Shown piece by piece: positions 19,197 to 30,800 of a stretch of 64,000 nt of DNA. Positions within the stretch are counted from its first letter, which is position 1. Every line of letters starts with the position of its first letter. The position numbers and the translations under genes are program-made. The stretch comes from Gemmatimonadota bacterium (GTDB lineage: Bacteria > Gemmatimonadota > Gemmatimonadetes > Longimicrobiales > Gaopeijiaceae): contig JAPPGZ010000092.1 in assembly GCA_028874905.1 (NCBI GenBank), positions 13,300 through 77,299 of the forward strand, read 5' to 3'. The notes beneath the pieces are model-generated. The model was not told where the DNA came from, made no database searches, and saw nothing but the letters and a program-made list of their open reading frames with translations.

Positions 19197-20792
19197 ATGT
19201 TAACTTTACATTTTTGGTCGCACTTCCGGCCGCGCCACACGCTGGCAGCGCTCGGTCTGGCCTGCGCGTTCGGCACGAGTCCGCTCGACGGCCAGAGCTT
19301 CGAGCTCGAAGAGGCGACGATCGCCGAAGTCCACGCCGCCTTCCTCTCCGGCGACCTCACCTGCGTGGACCTGGTGCAGGCGTACCTGGACCGGATCGCC
19401 GCTTACGACAAGCAGGGGCCACGACTCAACACGATCGCGAACCTGAACCCGCGGGCACTCCAGGAAGCGGCGCTTCTGGACGAGGCCCTCGCGGCCGGCG
19501 GGCTTACCGGGCCGCTCCACTGCATTCCGGTGCTGCTGAAGGACCAGGTCGAGACGAGCGACATGCCCACCACCTACGGCTCCGCGCTCTTCGCGGAGTT
19601 TGTGCCGGACCGGGACGCGACAATAGTCAGACGGGTCAGGGAGGCGGGCGCGATCATCCACGCCAAGACGAACATGGGCGAGTTCGCGTCGCGCTACGTG
19701 GGGTCGGGTTTCGGCATGATCCGCAACGCGTACGACCCGCGGCGCAACCCCAGCGGCTCGTCGGGCGGCACCAGCGTGGGCGTCGCGGCCAACTTCGGCA
19801 TGGTCGGCATTGGCGAGGACACGGGCGGCTCGATCCGCGGTCCGGCGGCGGTGGCGTCGCTGGTCGGCCTGCGGCCCACCCTGGAGCTCGTGAGCCGCTT
19901 CGGTCTGATGCCCGCCAACCCCACGACCGACACGCAGGGCCCGATCACGCGCACGGTCGTGGACGCGGCCATTCTGCTCGGCGTCATCGCGGGCTACGAT
20001 CCAAACGATCCCGTGACCGCCCGTGCGGCGGGCCGCGTGCCGGAGGCGTATGAGAGCGGACTTGGCAGGGACGGGTTGCAGGGGGCGCGCATCGGCGTCA
20101 TCCGCGACGCCATGGACGAGTCGGTGGATCCGGGCTCGGAGGGGTTCCGGCAAGTGCGCTCCCGCATCGACGCGGCGGTGGCGGATCTGCGGCGGCTCGG
20201 GGCCGAGGTCATGGACCCTGTCGCGATCCCCGGGATCGAGACGGTGAACCGAGTGTTCGGGAGCAATGTGTACGAGACTGAAGAGGCGACCGACGCCTAC
20301 CTGTCCGAGCATGCCAACGCCCCATACAGGACACTGCGCTCGATCCTGCTGAGCGGGCGCGTGACGCCGTGGCGGGCGGCGGGTCTCGCGAACTCGCTGG
20401 GCAAGTCGACAGGCGACCCCGGTTACCTCGAGTACCTGCTGAGCCGCGACCGGATCCGGCGGGACGTGCTCGTGGCCATGGCCGAGCACGACCTCGACGC
20501 GCTCGTCTACGCCACTTTCGACCACCCGGTGACGCTGATCGCGGACGATGCCGAGACGAACCCGGCTCCGGCCGACCAGTACGGCCTGGGCGACAATCGG
20601 TTGTTGAGCCCGGTCACCGGGTTCCCGGCGCTGACGGTGCCCGCGGGATTCACCGCGGACGGGTTGCCCGTGGGGATCGAGTTCCTGGGGCGCCCGTTCA
20701 CCGAGGCGATGCTGCTGCGGTTCGGCTACGCGTTTGAGCAGGGGACGGGGTATCGGCGGCCACCGGAGAGTGCGCCGCCGCTGAGTGGGTGA
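19197..20792 (+). CDS. Amidase signature family protein, exported
   Basis: VLLKDQVET, NPSGSSGGTSVGVAANFGMVGIGEDTGGSIRGPAA (Ser-cisSer-Lys amidase signature). Confidence 0.93.
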   Translation: MLTLHFWSHFRPRHTLAALGLACAFGTSPLDGQSFELEEATIAEVHAAFLSGDLTCVDLVQAYLDRIAAYDKQGPRLNTIANLNPRALQEAALLDEALAAGGLTGPLHCIPVLLKDQVETSDMPTTYGSALFAEFVPDRDATIVRRVREAGAIIHAKTNMGEFASRYVGSGFGMIRNAYDPRRNPSGSSGGTSVGVAANFGMVGIGEDTGGSIRGPAAVASLVGLRPTLELVSRFGLMPANPTTDTQGPITRTVVDAAILLGVIAGYDPNDPVTARAAGRVPEAYESGLGRDGLQGARIGVIRDAMDESVDPGSEGFRQVRSRIDAAVADLRRLGAEVMDPVAIPGIETVNRVFGSNVYETEEATDAYLSEHANAPYRTLRSILLSGRVTPWRAAGLANSLGKSTGDPGYLEYLLSRDRIRRDVLVAMAEHDLDALVYATFDHPVTLIADDAETNPAPADQYGLGDNRLLSPVTGFPALTVPAGFTADGLPVGIEFLGRPFTEAMLLRFGYAFEQGTGYRRPPESAPPLSG

Positions 20793-20826
20793 GGGATCGC
20801 CGGGCAGGCCTTGCTGCCGGCTACGA

Positions 20827-22290
20827 TCAGCCGTCCCTGCGGCGCAGGGCGAAGACGCCGTTCAGGTAGTGCGTCGCCCGGCCGCTGCCGTCGTCGCCCC
20901 AGAAGGCGACGTCCCAGCCGCGGTTGCCGCCCATCGCCGGATTACGCGGCAGGAACCGGTCGCCGCCGAGCGGAATCAACTCGGACTCCAGCCCGCTGCC
21001 AACCTCCGACCGCGCAGTCAGCCGTTCGCCATCCACGGAGAACGAGAACCGGCTGCCAAACGCCTCGAACTGCCCGACGTAGCGCTCGAGCTCGGCCTGC
21101 TGGGGCGTCACCGTGTCCGGCTTCGGTGTCTGGGGCTTGTCGATGCCAAAGACCTCCGGGAACAGGGTGTCGAACACCTTGTCGGCCAGCGGGTAGCCCT
21201 GGCTCGGCACGTTGGCGATCGTCGCGGCCGCGACGCCCTTGTTCGGACACCAGAGCAGCAGGGAGGACCCGCCGCTGTTGGTGCCGCTGTGCCCGTAGAT
21301 CGCCTCGCCGCCCCAGCGCTTCCAGTAGGGCCCGGTGCACCACCTCTGGGCCATGATCCGGGTCGGCATGTCGATCTCGGGCGTGTGCATCGTCTCGATG
21401 GCTTCCTCGGACAGTACCCGCCGTCCGTCGGCTGAGCGTCCGCTCCGCAGGAACATCCCGGCGAAGCGCACGAGGTCGCCAGCGCTGCAGCACAGGGTCG
21501 CCCCGGCCGGCGCGATGCTGCGCGGCAGCCCCCAGAACGGCACGCGCTCGCCCTCGGGGTTGGCGGGGGTCGGCGAGTACCCGAGCGCCACAGGGTGATA
21601 GAGCAGGTCCTCCGGGAAGGTCGCCGAGTGATCGAGCCCGAGCGGCCGGAGGATGCGCTCGGCGAGCAGGGTCTCCCAGTTCTTCCCCATCACCCGCTGG
21701 GCCGCGAACCCGGCGACGGCGGTGCCCGCGTTCGAGTAGCCGTAGGCCGTGCCCGGCTCGAAGATCAAGGGAAGCTCGGCAAGTGCAGCGACGTACCGGC
21801 CCAGGGCGTCTTCGCCGCGGCCGTGGTCCGTGTACGGTCCGTTGTCGAGTCCCGACGACATCGAAAGCAATTGGCGCAGGGTCATGTCCACGGGCGGGAC
21901 GTCGCTCGTCAGCGGCGCGCCGTCGAGGTAGCTCCCAACGGGTTCGTCCAGATCGAGCGTGCCCTCGTCGACCAGCGCCATGACGACGGCGGCGTTGAAG
22001 ACCTTGGTCGTCGAGCCGATCTGGAACAGCGTGTCCGGCGTGACGGCCAGGTTGCGCTCGCGGATCGCCAGGCCGGTTGCGAACTCGTGGATCGCCTCAC
22101 CGTCGAACACGGCGAGTTGGGCGCCGACGATGCCGAGGCTCTCGGCCGAGTCGTCGAGGAGCTGCTGGAGGTCGCGCCGATCGAACGCCACCTGCGGCGG
22201 GGCCGCGATGGCCGCGAGGTGTCGCGCCGACGCGACGATCGGCAACGCGGCTGCGGTGGCACCGGCTTTCAGTAGGGCACGTCGATTCAT
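20827..22290 (-). CDS. Serine hydrolase, beta-lactamase / class C penicillin-binding family
   Basis: FQIGSTTKVFNAAVVMALVDEGTLDLDEPVGSYL (SxxK), YGYSNAG, GHSGTNSGG; N-terminal MNRRALLKAG signal. Confidence 0.93.
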   Translation of the reverse strand: MNRRALLKAGATAAALPIVASARHLAAIAAPPQVAFDRRDLQQLLDDSAESLGIVGAQLAVFDGEAIHEFATGLAIRERNLAVTPDTLFQIGSTTKVFNAAVVMALVDEGTLDLDEPVGSYLDGAPLTSDVPPVDMTLRQLLSMSSGLDNGPYTDHGRGEDALGRYVAALAELPLIFEPGTAYGYSNAGTAVAGFAAQRVMGKNWETLLAERILRPLGLDHSATFPEDLLYHPVALGYSPTPANPEGERVPFWGLPRSIAPAGATLCCSAGDLVRFAGMFLRSGRSADGRRVLSEEAIETMHTPEIDMPTRIMAQRWCTGPYWKRWGGEAIYGHSGTNSGGSSLLLWCPNKGVAAATIANVPSQGYPLADKVFDTLFPEVFGIDKPQTPKPDTVTPQQAELERYVGQFEAFGSRFSFSVDGERLTARSEVGSGLESELIPLGGDRFLPRNPAMGGNRGWDVAFWGDDGSGRATHYLNGVFALRRRDG

Positions 22291-22295
22291 ACCTC

Positions 22296-24017
22296 CTAAA
22301 CCTCTCCCCGCCGCGCCGCCCACACCGCGTAATGACTCGCGCGCGCCGCGAACGCCATGTACGTGAGCGACGGGTTCTGGCAGCCGGACGACGCCATCGA
22401 CGCGCCGTCGATGATGAACAGGTTGGGGATGTCCCACGCCTGGTTGTGGGCGTTGAGCACGGACGTGGCCGGATCGCGTCCCATGCGCGCCGTGCCCATC
22501 TCGTGGATGGTCAGCCCGGGCGGGGTCATCTCGGTGTCGATCGTGATGTCGCGGCCGCCGCCGGCCTCGAGCATTTCGGCGGCCTGCAGCGCGGCGTCGC
22601 GCATCATGGCGCGCTCGTTGTCGCTCCAGGCGCAACTGATGCGCAGCGTGGGGATTCCCCATGCATCGACCTGCTCGGGATCGAGGGCCACGTGGTTCTC
22701 TTCACGGGGGAGGCATTCGCCGAATCCCTCGATGCCGAACGACCAGGGGCCCGGGCGGAGCAGGTCGCTCTTGAAACCCTCACCAAACCCCGGCATCGAA
22801 GTACCCCGCCCCCAGCCCTGCCTCCTTGCCGAACCCTGATACCCGTACCCGCGCAGGAAGTCGGGCGAAGGCTCGGTGACGTTGCGGAAGCGGGCAATGT
22901 AGATGCCGTTGGGACGCCGGCCCCGGGTGGTGCGGTCCTCCCAGCCGGGGAAGGTGGCGCGCGCGCCGACGTCCATGGTGTGGTCCATGAGGTATTTGCC
23001 GAGCACGCCGCTGGAGTTGGCGAGGCCGTCGGGGAAGTCGGCCGACGTCGAGTTGAGCAGAATGCGCGTCGTCTCCAGCGCCGAGGCTCCGAGGAACACC
23101 GTCCGCGCGCGGAACTCCATCTCCTCGTGGGTCTCGGCGTCGATTACGCGGACGCCGCTGACCCGGCCAGCCCGCGGGTCCCAGACGACTTCGGCAACGA
23201 CGCTGTTGGGGCGCAGGGTCATACGGCCGGTGGCTTCGGCGGCGGGGAGGGTCGCGTTGAGCGAGCTGAAGTAGCTGCGGGTGCGACATCCCCGGTGGCA
23301 GGGGCCGCAGTAGTGGCAGGCGCGGCGTCCCTTGTGATCGCGGGTGAGAACCGCCGTGCGGCCGATCGTCATGCGCCGGGTGCCGCCGAATGCGCTGTCG
23401 ATCGCGCCCGCCACGTGTTCCTCGACGCACGACATCTCCATCGGCGGCAGGAAGACCCCGTCCGGCACCTGCGGCAGCCCCTCCGCCCGCCCGCTGATCC
23501 CGACGAACGCTTCGACGTGGTCGTACCAGGGCGCCAGGTCCGCGTACCGGATGGGCCAGTCGACGCCGTACCCCTCGCGCGCGTTTGCCTCGAAATCCAG
23601 GTCGCTCAGCCGGTAGCACTGCCGCGCCCACATGATCGACCGTCCGCCCACCTGCCGTCCGCGGATCCACAGGAAGGGCTTGTCGGGATCGGTCGTGTAC
23701 GGATTCTCGATGTCGTTGACGAAGAACTTGCGGCCCACTTCGTCGCAGGCGTAGCACTGGCCCTGGATCGGCTGCTCGGCCGCCACCGCCTTGCGGTCGT
23801 TCCAGCCGCGGTACGGCATCTCGGACGTGAGCGTGTGTTCAGCGTAGTCACGCTCGGGCACAATCATCGGCCCCGCCTCGAGGACGAGCACGTTGGCGCC
23901 GAGCTCGGTCAGTTCCTTGGCCGCCCACCCGCCGGACATGCCGGAGCCGACGACAATTGCGTCGTAGTCCTGCCGGCGCGGACGGATGTGGAAGAGATGG
24001 CGGCGGGGGATCGTCAT
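22296..24017 (-). CDS. GMC family oxidoreductase
   Basis: DYDAIVVGSGMSGGWAAKELTELGANVLVLEAGP; Cys-rich CHYCGPCHRGC; C-term HEMGTARMGRDPATSVLNAHNQAWDIPNLFIIDGASMASSGCQNPSLTYMAFAARA. Confidence 0.93.
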   Translation of the reverse strand: MTIPRRHLFHIRPRRQDYDAIVVGSGMSGGWAAKELTELGANVLVLEAGPMIVPERDYAEHTLTSEMPYRGWNDRKAVAAEQPIQGQCYACDEVGRKFFVNDIENPYTTDPDKPFLWIRGRQVGGRSIMWARQCYRLSDLDFEANAREGYGVDWPIRYADLAPWYDHVEAFVGISGRAEGLPQVPDGVFLPPMEMSCVEEHVAGAIDSAFGGTRRMTIGRTAVLTRDHKGRRACHYCGPCHRGCRTRSYFSSLNATLPAAEATGRMTLRPNSVVAEVVWDPRAGRVSGVRVIDAETHEEMEFRARTVFLGASALETTRILLNSTSADFPDGLANSSGVLGKYLMDHTMDVGARATFPGWEDRTTRGRRPNGIYIARFRNVTEPSPDFLRGYGYQGSARRQGWGRGTSMPGFGEGFKSDLLRPGPWSFGIEGFGECLPREENHVALDPEQVDAWGIPTLRISCAWSDNERAMMRDAALQAAEMLEAGGGRDITIDTEMTPPGLTIHEMGTARMGRDPATSVLNAHNQAWDIPNLFIIDGASMASSGCQNPSLTYMAFAARASHYAVWAARRGEV

Positions 24018-24649
24018 CGGCCCGCCTCCCTTGGCGTCAGCGGCGCGCATCCCTCGAATGTGCGGAAGGTGGTGCGGTAACCCAGCGCGTCCAGCCCCAC
24101 ATCCGACGTGAAGAAGGCGGTCAAGGTGAACCGTTTGACGTCGTGGAAGAAGTGTTGAGACTCGTCCGCGGCAAGGTCTTCACGCAGACGGGTCAGTTCC
24201 TGGTCGAGGCCTCGGACGAAGACCGCCTGCTCACCCGGCGCGCACTCGACGAAACGGCTCCCGAAGCGCTCGCGGCACGCGGGGTCCACCGTGTCGAGCC
24301 CGGCGAGAAAGCGGTCCCGGTCGTCGTCGTCGAGCCACCCGTCCACCAGCGCGGCCACGAACTCGGTCACCCCGGCTTGTGAAGCCCCGGGCGTGTCCGT
24401 CTCCGGGATGATGATCTCGGCGAGGGCCTCCATGACCTGGGCGCGCTCGGGGGTGAGCAGCGACGCGGCCTGGGAAATGGCGCCATCGCCGTTGCCCGTG
24501 CCGCCGCCCGTCCCCTCCGTCCCGGGCGGCCCCGCCGAGCCAAGCACCCGCTCGCGCCAGACCAGCATTCGGCCCACCTCGTCGAGCGGCACGAGCAACG
24601 GGCCGCCCGCGACTCCGCCCAGCACACCGATGGCCGTTCGTCGTTTCAT
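24014..24649 (-). CDS. Gluconate 2-dehydrogenase subunit 3 family protein
   Basis: LAEIIIPETDTPGASQAGVTEFVAALVDGW; partner gene immediately upstream of GMC oxidoreductase with 4-nt overlap. Confidence 0.85.
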   Translation of the reverse strand: MKRRTAIGVLGGVAGGPLLVPLDEVGRMLVWRERVLGSAGPPGTEGTGGGTGNGDGAISQAASLLTPERAQVMEALAEIIIPETDTPGASQAGVTEFVAALVDGWLDDDDRDRFLAGLDTVDPACRERFGSRFVECAPGEQAVFVRGLDQELTRLREDLAADESQHFFHDVKRFTLTAFFTSDVGLDALGYRTTFRTFEGCAPLTPREAGR

Positions 24650-24658
24650 GCGGAAACC

Positions 24659-25747
24659 TTACCGGGCATGCGGCTGCCGGGGCAACCGGTACGCTTGGGC
24701 CGTCAGCCATGTGTCCATTACGGAAGTGTATTCCGCGAGCAGCCTGGTGGAGCCGACCCGGTCGTCCGTGAGTACGTGACTGCCACCGTCGATCACAGCG
24801 ATGCTCGCGTCGGAGCCTTCCCGCGCCACGTCCTGGCGGAAGCGCGCGACGACCCGGTCGGTTGGGGTCGAGACGTCTGCACTGCCGTATATCGCAAGCA
24901 CCGGGATGTCGAGCGCGGCCCACGCCGAGACGGCGTCATAGTCAAGATCGAGTGCGAGGAACCACTGGTCGCGCTGCGTCCACCGGATTCCGCCCGCGGG
25001 CGGAGGCAGCATCGGTCCCGCGCCGGGAATCGTGGAAGCTGCGTCCCGCGCACGCCGAAAGCCGGCCTCCGCGTCGGGGCCGCGGTCCGAGCGGACCAGA
25101 GCGTAGAGGGCCCGCCAGGCCGACAGCACAGAATCGCGCTGCTTCTCGTCCAACCGTGCCGCGCGCGCCTGGTGTCCGATGTCGTACATATTCTGTTCTG
25201 CGGGGGTGACGCCCGTTCCGGCCGCGGAGACGGCGATCACGAACTCCGGTGAAGCGGACTGGGCCGCGAGCGGCAGCACCCATCCAGCCTGGCTGATGCC
25301 CCACAGGCCGACCGAGCCGGCGTCAACGTCGTCTCGCGAGCGAACGTACCGGACCGCGGCGGCGACATCGCTGGCCAGATCCGCGAAGCTCATCGTGCGC
25401 CAGTCTCCGCTCGATGCGCCCGTTCCGCGCTTGTCGTAGGAGAGCACCGCGAAGCCTCGCGACACGAAGTAGGCCGCTGTTTCGGTGAGGTAGCCACCCG
25501 GGCCCGAACGGTCCATCGCCCCGGCGCCGTGTACCAGTACGACAGCCGGGTGACGTGCGCTCTCCGGGGGCGTGTACCATGCCCCGACCAGCGTTGCTCC
25601 GGAACTCGCGAAGTTCACTTCGTGCGCGCGCACGCACCCGAAGCCGGTCTGTCTTCCCCCCGAGCCGCATTCGGATTGAGCTACGAGGTAGGCAGTTGCA
25701 GCTACGAACGGGACAAGGGCACCGACCAAAGACGCGGCACAAGTCAT
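24659..25747 (-). CDS. Alpha/beta hydrolase (acyl-CoA thioester / peptidase S9-like), exported
   Basis: HPAVVLVHGAGAMDRSG, AVLSYDKRGTGASSGDWR, VGLWGISQAGWVLPLAA (GxSxxG), IYGSADVSTP. Confidence 0.88.
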   Translation of the reverse strand: MTCAASLVGALVPFVAATAYLVAQSECGSGGRQTGFGCVRAHEVNFASSGATLVGAWYTPPESARHPAVVLVHGAGAMDRSGPGGYLTETAAYFVSRGFAVLSYDKRGTGASSGDWRTMSFADLASDVAAAVRYVRSRDDVDAGSVGLWGISQAGWVLPLAAQSASPEFVIAVSAAGTGVTPAEQNMYDIGHQARAARLDEKQRDSVLSAWRALYALVRSDRGPDAEAGFRRARDAASTIPGAGPMLPPPAGGIRWTQRDQWFLALDLDYDAVSAWAALDIPVLAIYGSADVSTPTDRVVARFRQDVAREGSDASIAVIDGGSHVLTDDRVGSTRLLAEYTSVMDTWLTAQAYRLPRQPHAR

Positions 25748-25944
25748 GACGAACCCGGGAGCGGTCAATGGGGCGAGTAGGCCTTCTCTGGATCGAGCGG
25801 GGTCGCCGCTGCTCGTCCATCTGCCTGAACTCGCCGTTCCAGCTTCCACCCGTTATCGTCTCCGCCGTCCTGGAAAACGTCCCACCTGCTCCGGGTGGGC
25901 TCGTCGAAGACGAATGTGTTGACCGAGAGGATGTGTGTCGAGTC

Positions 25945-26838
<894 letters not shown>

Positions 26839-26876
26839 CAAACTCAGTGGGATGACCGATACCCATCAGCCCATCA

Positions 26877-26923
26877 CAGATCATATTCAAACCATGTCAG
26901 ATCATCACTAAAGTATGATCTGA
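26877..26923. promoter_or_regulatory. Putative operator: CAGATCAT repeated with 21-bp period and inverted as ATGATCTG
   Basis: CAGATCAT at 26877-26884 and 26898-26905; perfect 9-bp dyad TCAGATCAT-N9-ATGATCTGA at 26897-26923; 33 bp upstream of ABC ATPase ATG. Confidence 0.55.
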
Positions 26924-26956
26924 TAACCCACCGCATCCCCAAAGCACGGAAAACCC

Positions 26957-27862
26957 ATGCTCGAAATCAGAGATCTCGTCAAAGTCTATCCCGGACCCGT
27001 CGCGGCGCTGCAGGGCGTCTCGATCGACGTCTCGAAGGGTATGTTCGGCCTCCTCGGCCCCAACGGCGCGGGCAAGACCACCCTTATGCGCATCGTCGCC
27101 GGCCTGCTGGAGCCCACATCCGGCGCGGTCCGCTTCAACGGCGAGGACATCGTCACCGATCCGCGGAGGATCCGCAGGCAACTCGGCTACCTCCCCCAGG
27201 ACTTCGGCTTCTATCCGCACCTGACCGGCGAGTCGATGCTGCGCTACCTCCTCGTTCTCAAGGGCGTGCGGGCACCGCAGGGCCGCAAACGGCTCGCGGC
27301 GGAACTGCTCGACCGCGTCAACATGTCCTACGCCGCCAAGCGCAAGGTGAAGGGCTATTCGGGTGGGATGCGACAGCGGCTGGGGATCGCCCAGGCGCTC
27401 GCGGGTGACCCCGCGCTCATCATCGTGGACGAGCCGACCGCCGGCCTCGATCCCGAGGAACGCATCCGCTTCTACAGGCTCCTTGCCGAGCTTGCGGAGG
27501 ACCGGACGGTGTTGCTGTCGACGCACATCGTCGAGGACATCTCTGTGCTGTGTCCGCGTGTGGCGATCATGTACGACGGGCGCTTCGTGGCGGATACATC
27601 GCCGACCGAGGCTCGAAACCGGCTGGCGGGCACGATCTACCAGGGCGCGGTCGAACAGGACGACCTGAACGAGATCGAGCGTCGCTACAGAATCACGCAG
27701 GCGATCCTGATCGAAGGCCGCAACCAGGTACGGATCCATGTGCCCGACGAGGAAGCTTCGGAAAGCGGCTTGCCCGAGGGGTTCGATTCCGTGCCGCCGA
27801 CGCTCGAGGATGCGTACCTGCTGCTGGCGCAGGCGAACGGATCCGCGGAGGCCAGCTCGTGA
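26957..27862 (+). CDS. ABC transporter ATP-binding protein
   Basis: LLGPNGAGKTTLMRIVAGLLEP Walker A, YSGGMRQRLGIAQAL signature, LIIVDEPTAGLDP Walker B. Confidence 0.96.
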   Translation: MLEIRDLVKVYPGPVAALQGVSIDVSKGMFGLLGPNGAGKTTLMRIVAGLLEPTSGAVRFNGEDIVTDPRRIRRQLGYLPQDFGFYPHLTGESMLRYLLVLKGVRAPQGRKRLAAELLDRVNMSYAAKRKVKGYSGGMRQRLGIAQALAGDPALIIVDEPTAGLDPEERIRFYRLLAELAEDRTVLLSTHIVEDISVLCPRVAIMYDGRFVADTSPTEARNRLAGTIYQGAVEQDDLNEIERRYRITQAILIEGRNQVRIHVPDEEASESGLPEGFDSVPPTLEDAYLLLAQANGSAEASS

Positions 27863-30800
27863 GCGCCATCGCCCGCTGGTGGGAAGTCACCCGAAGAGAG
27901 GTGCTTTCCGGCCTCCGTCGCCCGGCCTACTGGGTGTTGTTCGTCCTCCTGGCACTCCTGGCCTGGGGCTTCTCGGAAGGGGGTGTCACGATCTCCTCCG
28001 GCGATGCCACCATCGGAGGCGAACGTGCCCACATCACCTCCATGTTCGGTCAGGGCCTCATCCAAACCGTCCTGATCATGGGCTTCGGCGCCTGGTTCCT
28101 CGCGATCGCAGCCGGTCTGGTGGTCATCCGCGACCTGGAACTGCGTGTCGTGGAACTTTTCCACTCGACGCGGCTGACGCCGCGGGAATACGTGTGGGGC
28201 AAGTTCGCCGGCGCGCTGGGGATCTTCATCGTGGTGTGGCTGCTCTACCTGTGCGTAGCCGCCGGGGTGAACCACATCGTGGAAGGCGGAGACGCGGAGC
28301 ACATCGGTTCTTTTGCGCTGGGCAACTATCTGTACCCGACGCTGCTCTTCGGACTTCCGCAGATCCTGCTCTTCGCGGGGGTGCCCTTCTTCCTGGGGAC
28401 ATGGACGCGGCAGCCGATCGTCGTCTTCGCGTTCCCGGTGACGGTACTGCTTTTCACCCTGTTCTTCCTGACGACCTGGTCACCCGACTGGCTTTCGCCG
28501 GAGACCAACCGCCTGCTCATGCTCCTCGATCCGTCCGGTTTCCGCTGGCTCAACGAGACGTTCCTGACGGTCGACCGGGGGGTCGCTTTCTACAATTCGG
28601 CGCCCATTCAACCCGATACCGGATTCCTGCTGAGCCGCGCGGCCTTCGGGGTGCTGGGGCTGGCCGCGGTGGCGGGCGCCACAAGGAGCTATGTGGGCAG
28701 GCTGCGCCGGGGTGGCAGCGATTCGCGGGTGGCCCGCTTCTTCCGCAGGCGCCGCGAACGCCGAGAGGGCTCGTTTGCCACCGTGGAGCCGGCCGCCGCT
28801 TCCCTTCGCGGCCTCGGCATGGCCACCCGTCCGCTGGGCTTCTGGAGGGCGGCTCAAGCGATCGGCCGCGAGGAGATCCGTGAACTGATCCGGCGTCCGG
28901 GAATGTACCTCTTCGTGCCGCTGATCCTCTGGCAGGCAATCCTCAACTCGCTGTTCGCAATCGGTCCCTTCAATTCGCAGATCCTGCTCACGCCGGGAGT
29001 CATGGCGGCGCGGCAACTGAACACTCTGGCGCTGCTGATCTGCGTCCTCCTGCTCTTCTACACCGTGGAGTCACTGCACAAGGAGCGAGGGCGCCAGCTG
29101 GCCGAGATCTTCAATTCAACGCCCATTCCGACCGGGTCGATTCTTCTGGGCAAGACGGTCGGCAACAGCGTGGTGGCGGGCCTGATCCTGGTGATCGGCG
29201 TGATCGCCTGCGGGGTTGTCATGCTCTACCGGCAGCTCTTCCAGGGAAGCCCGGTCGGCTTCGACATCGTCCCCTTTGTCGTGACCTGGGGCGGTGTGCT
29301 CGTGCCCACGTTCATCTTCTGGACGGCGCTGGTCACCGCTCTCTTCGCCCTGTTCCGGAATCGCTACGCCGTCTACGCGGTCGGGCTCTTCCTGATCATC
29401 TTCACGGCTGTCCGGATGGCGTTTCTCGAACCGTTCGGCTGGGTCCGGAACTGGATGGCCTGGAACGCCGTCCAGTGGACCGACATGGGCACGTTTTCGC
29501 TCAATGGACGGGAGTTGCTGCTCAATCGGATCCTGTACCTGAGCCTGGTTCCGCTGCTCGTTTTCATGGCCGTGAAGTGGTTCGGCCGCCAGGACCGCGA
29601 CGCCACGCGGGTTTTGCACCGAATACGGCCCAGGCCGATCCTGTTCGGCACCCCGCGCGTGCTCGCCTTCGCCGCGCCCGCGATCGTGCTGGCGTCGGTG
29701 CTGTTTTTCGGCGGACGGGCCGGCCGGCAGGGAGAGGCCGCCGAGGAGGCCGGCAAGGACTACTGGCGCGAAAACGTGGCGACCTGGACCGACTTCGAGA
29801 TGCCGTCGGTTTCCGATGTCGACGTGGAACTGGATTTCGAGCCCGCCGAGCGGTCAGTCGCGGTCGAGGGTGAATACACGTTCCACAACCACCGCGACTA
29901 CGCCTATGAGGACATCCCTGTGACCGCCGGTCAGTGGGATCCGATCGAATGGACGCTGAACGGGGAGGCGCACGAGCCGGACGACCGGTCCAACCTGTTC
30001 GTCTTCACTCCCGATGAGCCGCTGGGACCGGGCGACTCGCTGACGATCGGCTTCAGCTACGACCTCGAGTTCCCTCTGGGCATGAGCAGGGAGGCTAGCG
30101 GCGCGGGGCAGTTCATCCTCGAGTCCGGGATCGTCCTGACCGCCTTCACGCCCACGTTCATGCCCGTTCCCGGATACCTCGACAACATCGGCGTGGACGA
30201 CGACAACTCGTCCGAGCCGCCGGACTACCCCGACGACTTCTACGAGGGCGAAACCGAGCCGCTCTTCGGCTGGGGAGGGGAGCCCTTCACCGTGCGCACG
30301 CAAATCACGCTGCCGGAGGAATACACGGCAAACGGGGTGGGGCAGAAGGTCAGCGATGAAGTGGTGGACGGCCGGCGGACGGTGGTCTGGGAGACCGACC
30401 ACCCGGTGGTCCTGTTCAACGTCGTGGCGGGGAAATACGCGGTAAAGGAGGGCGACGGGACCGCGATCTACTACCACCCGGAGCACGACTACAACATCGA
30501 GGAGATGTCCGCCGCGCTCGACGCCGCGCGCAAGTACTTCTCCGAGTGGTTCTATCCGTTCCCGTGGGATCTGCTCAAGATCTCGGAGTTTGCGGCTTTC
30601 GCGACCTATGCGCAGGGCTTCCCGACGAACATCACCTTCAGCGAGGGGATCGGTTTCCTGGCCAGGAGCGACCCCAGGTCGCACGTGGCCTTCATGGTGG
30701 TGGCGCACGAGGCCGCGCACCAGTGGTGGGGCAACCTGCTGACGCCGGGCCAGGGTCCCGGTGGCAACATCCTGTCGGAGGGAATGGCCCACTACTCGAC

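Noticed and set aside
20793-20826. GCCGGGCAG...CTGCCGGC hairpin between convergent amidase and beta-lactamase-like genes
   Set aside because: Short, imperfect stem without a T-tract; possible terminator but too weak to call.
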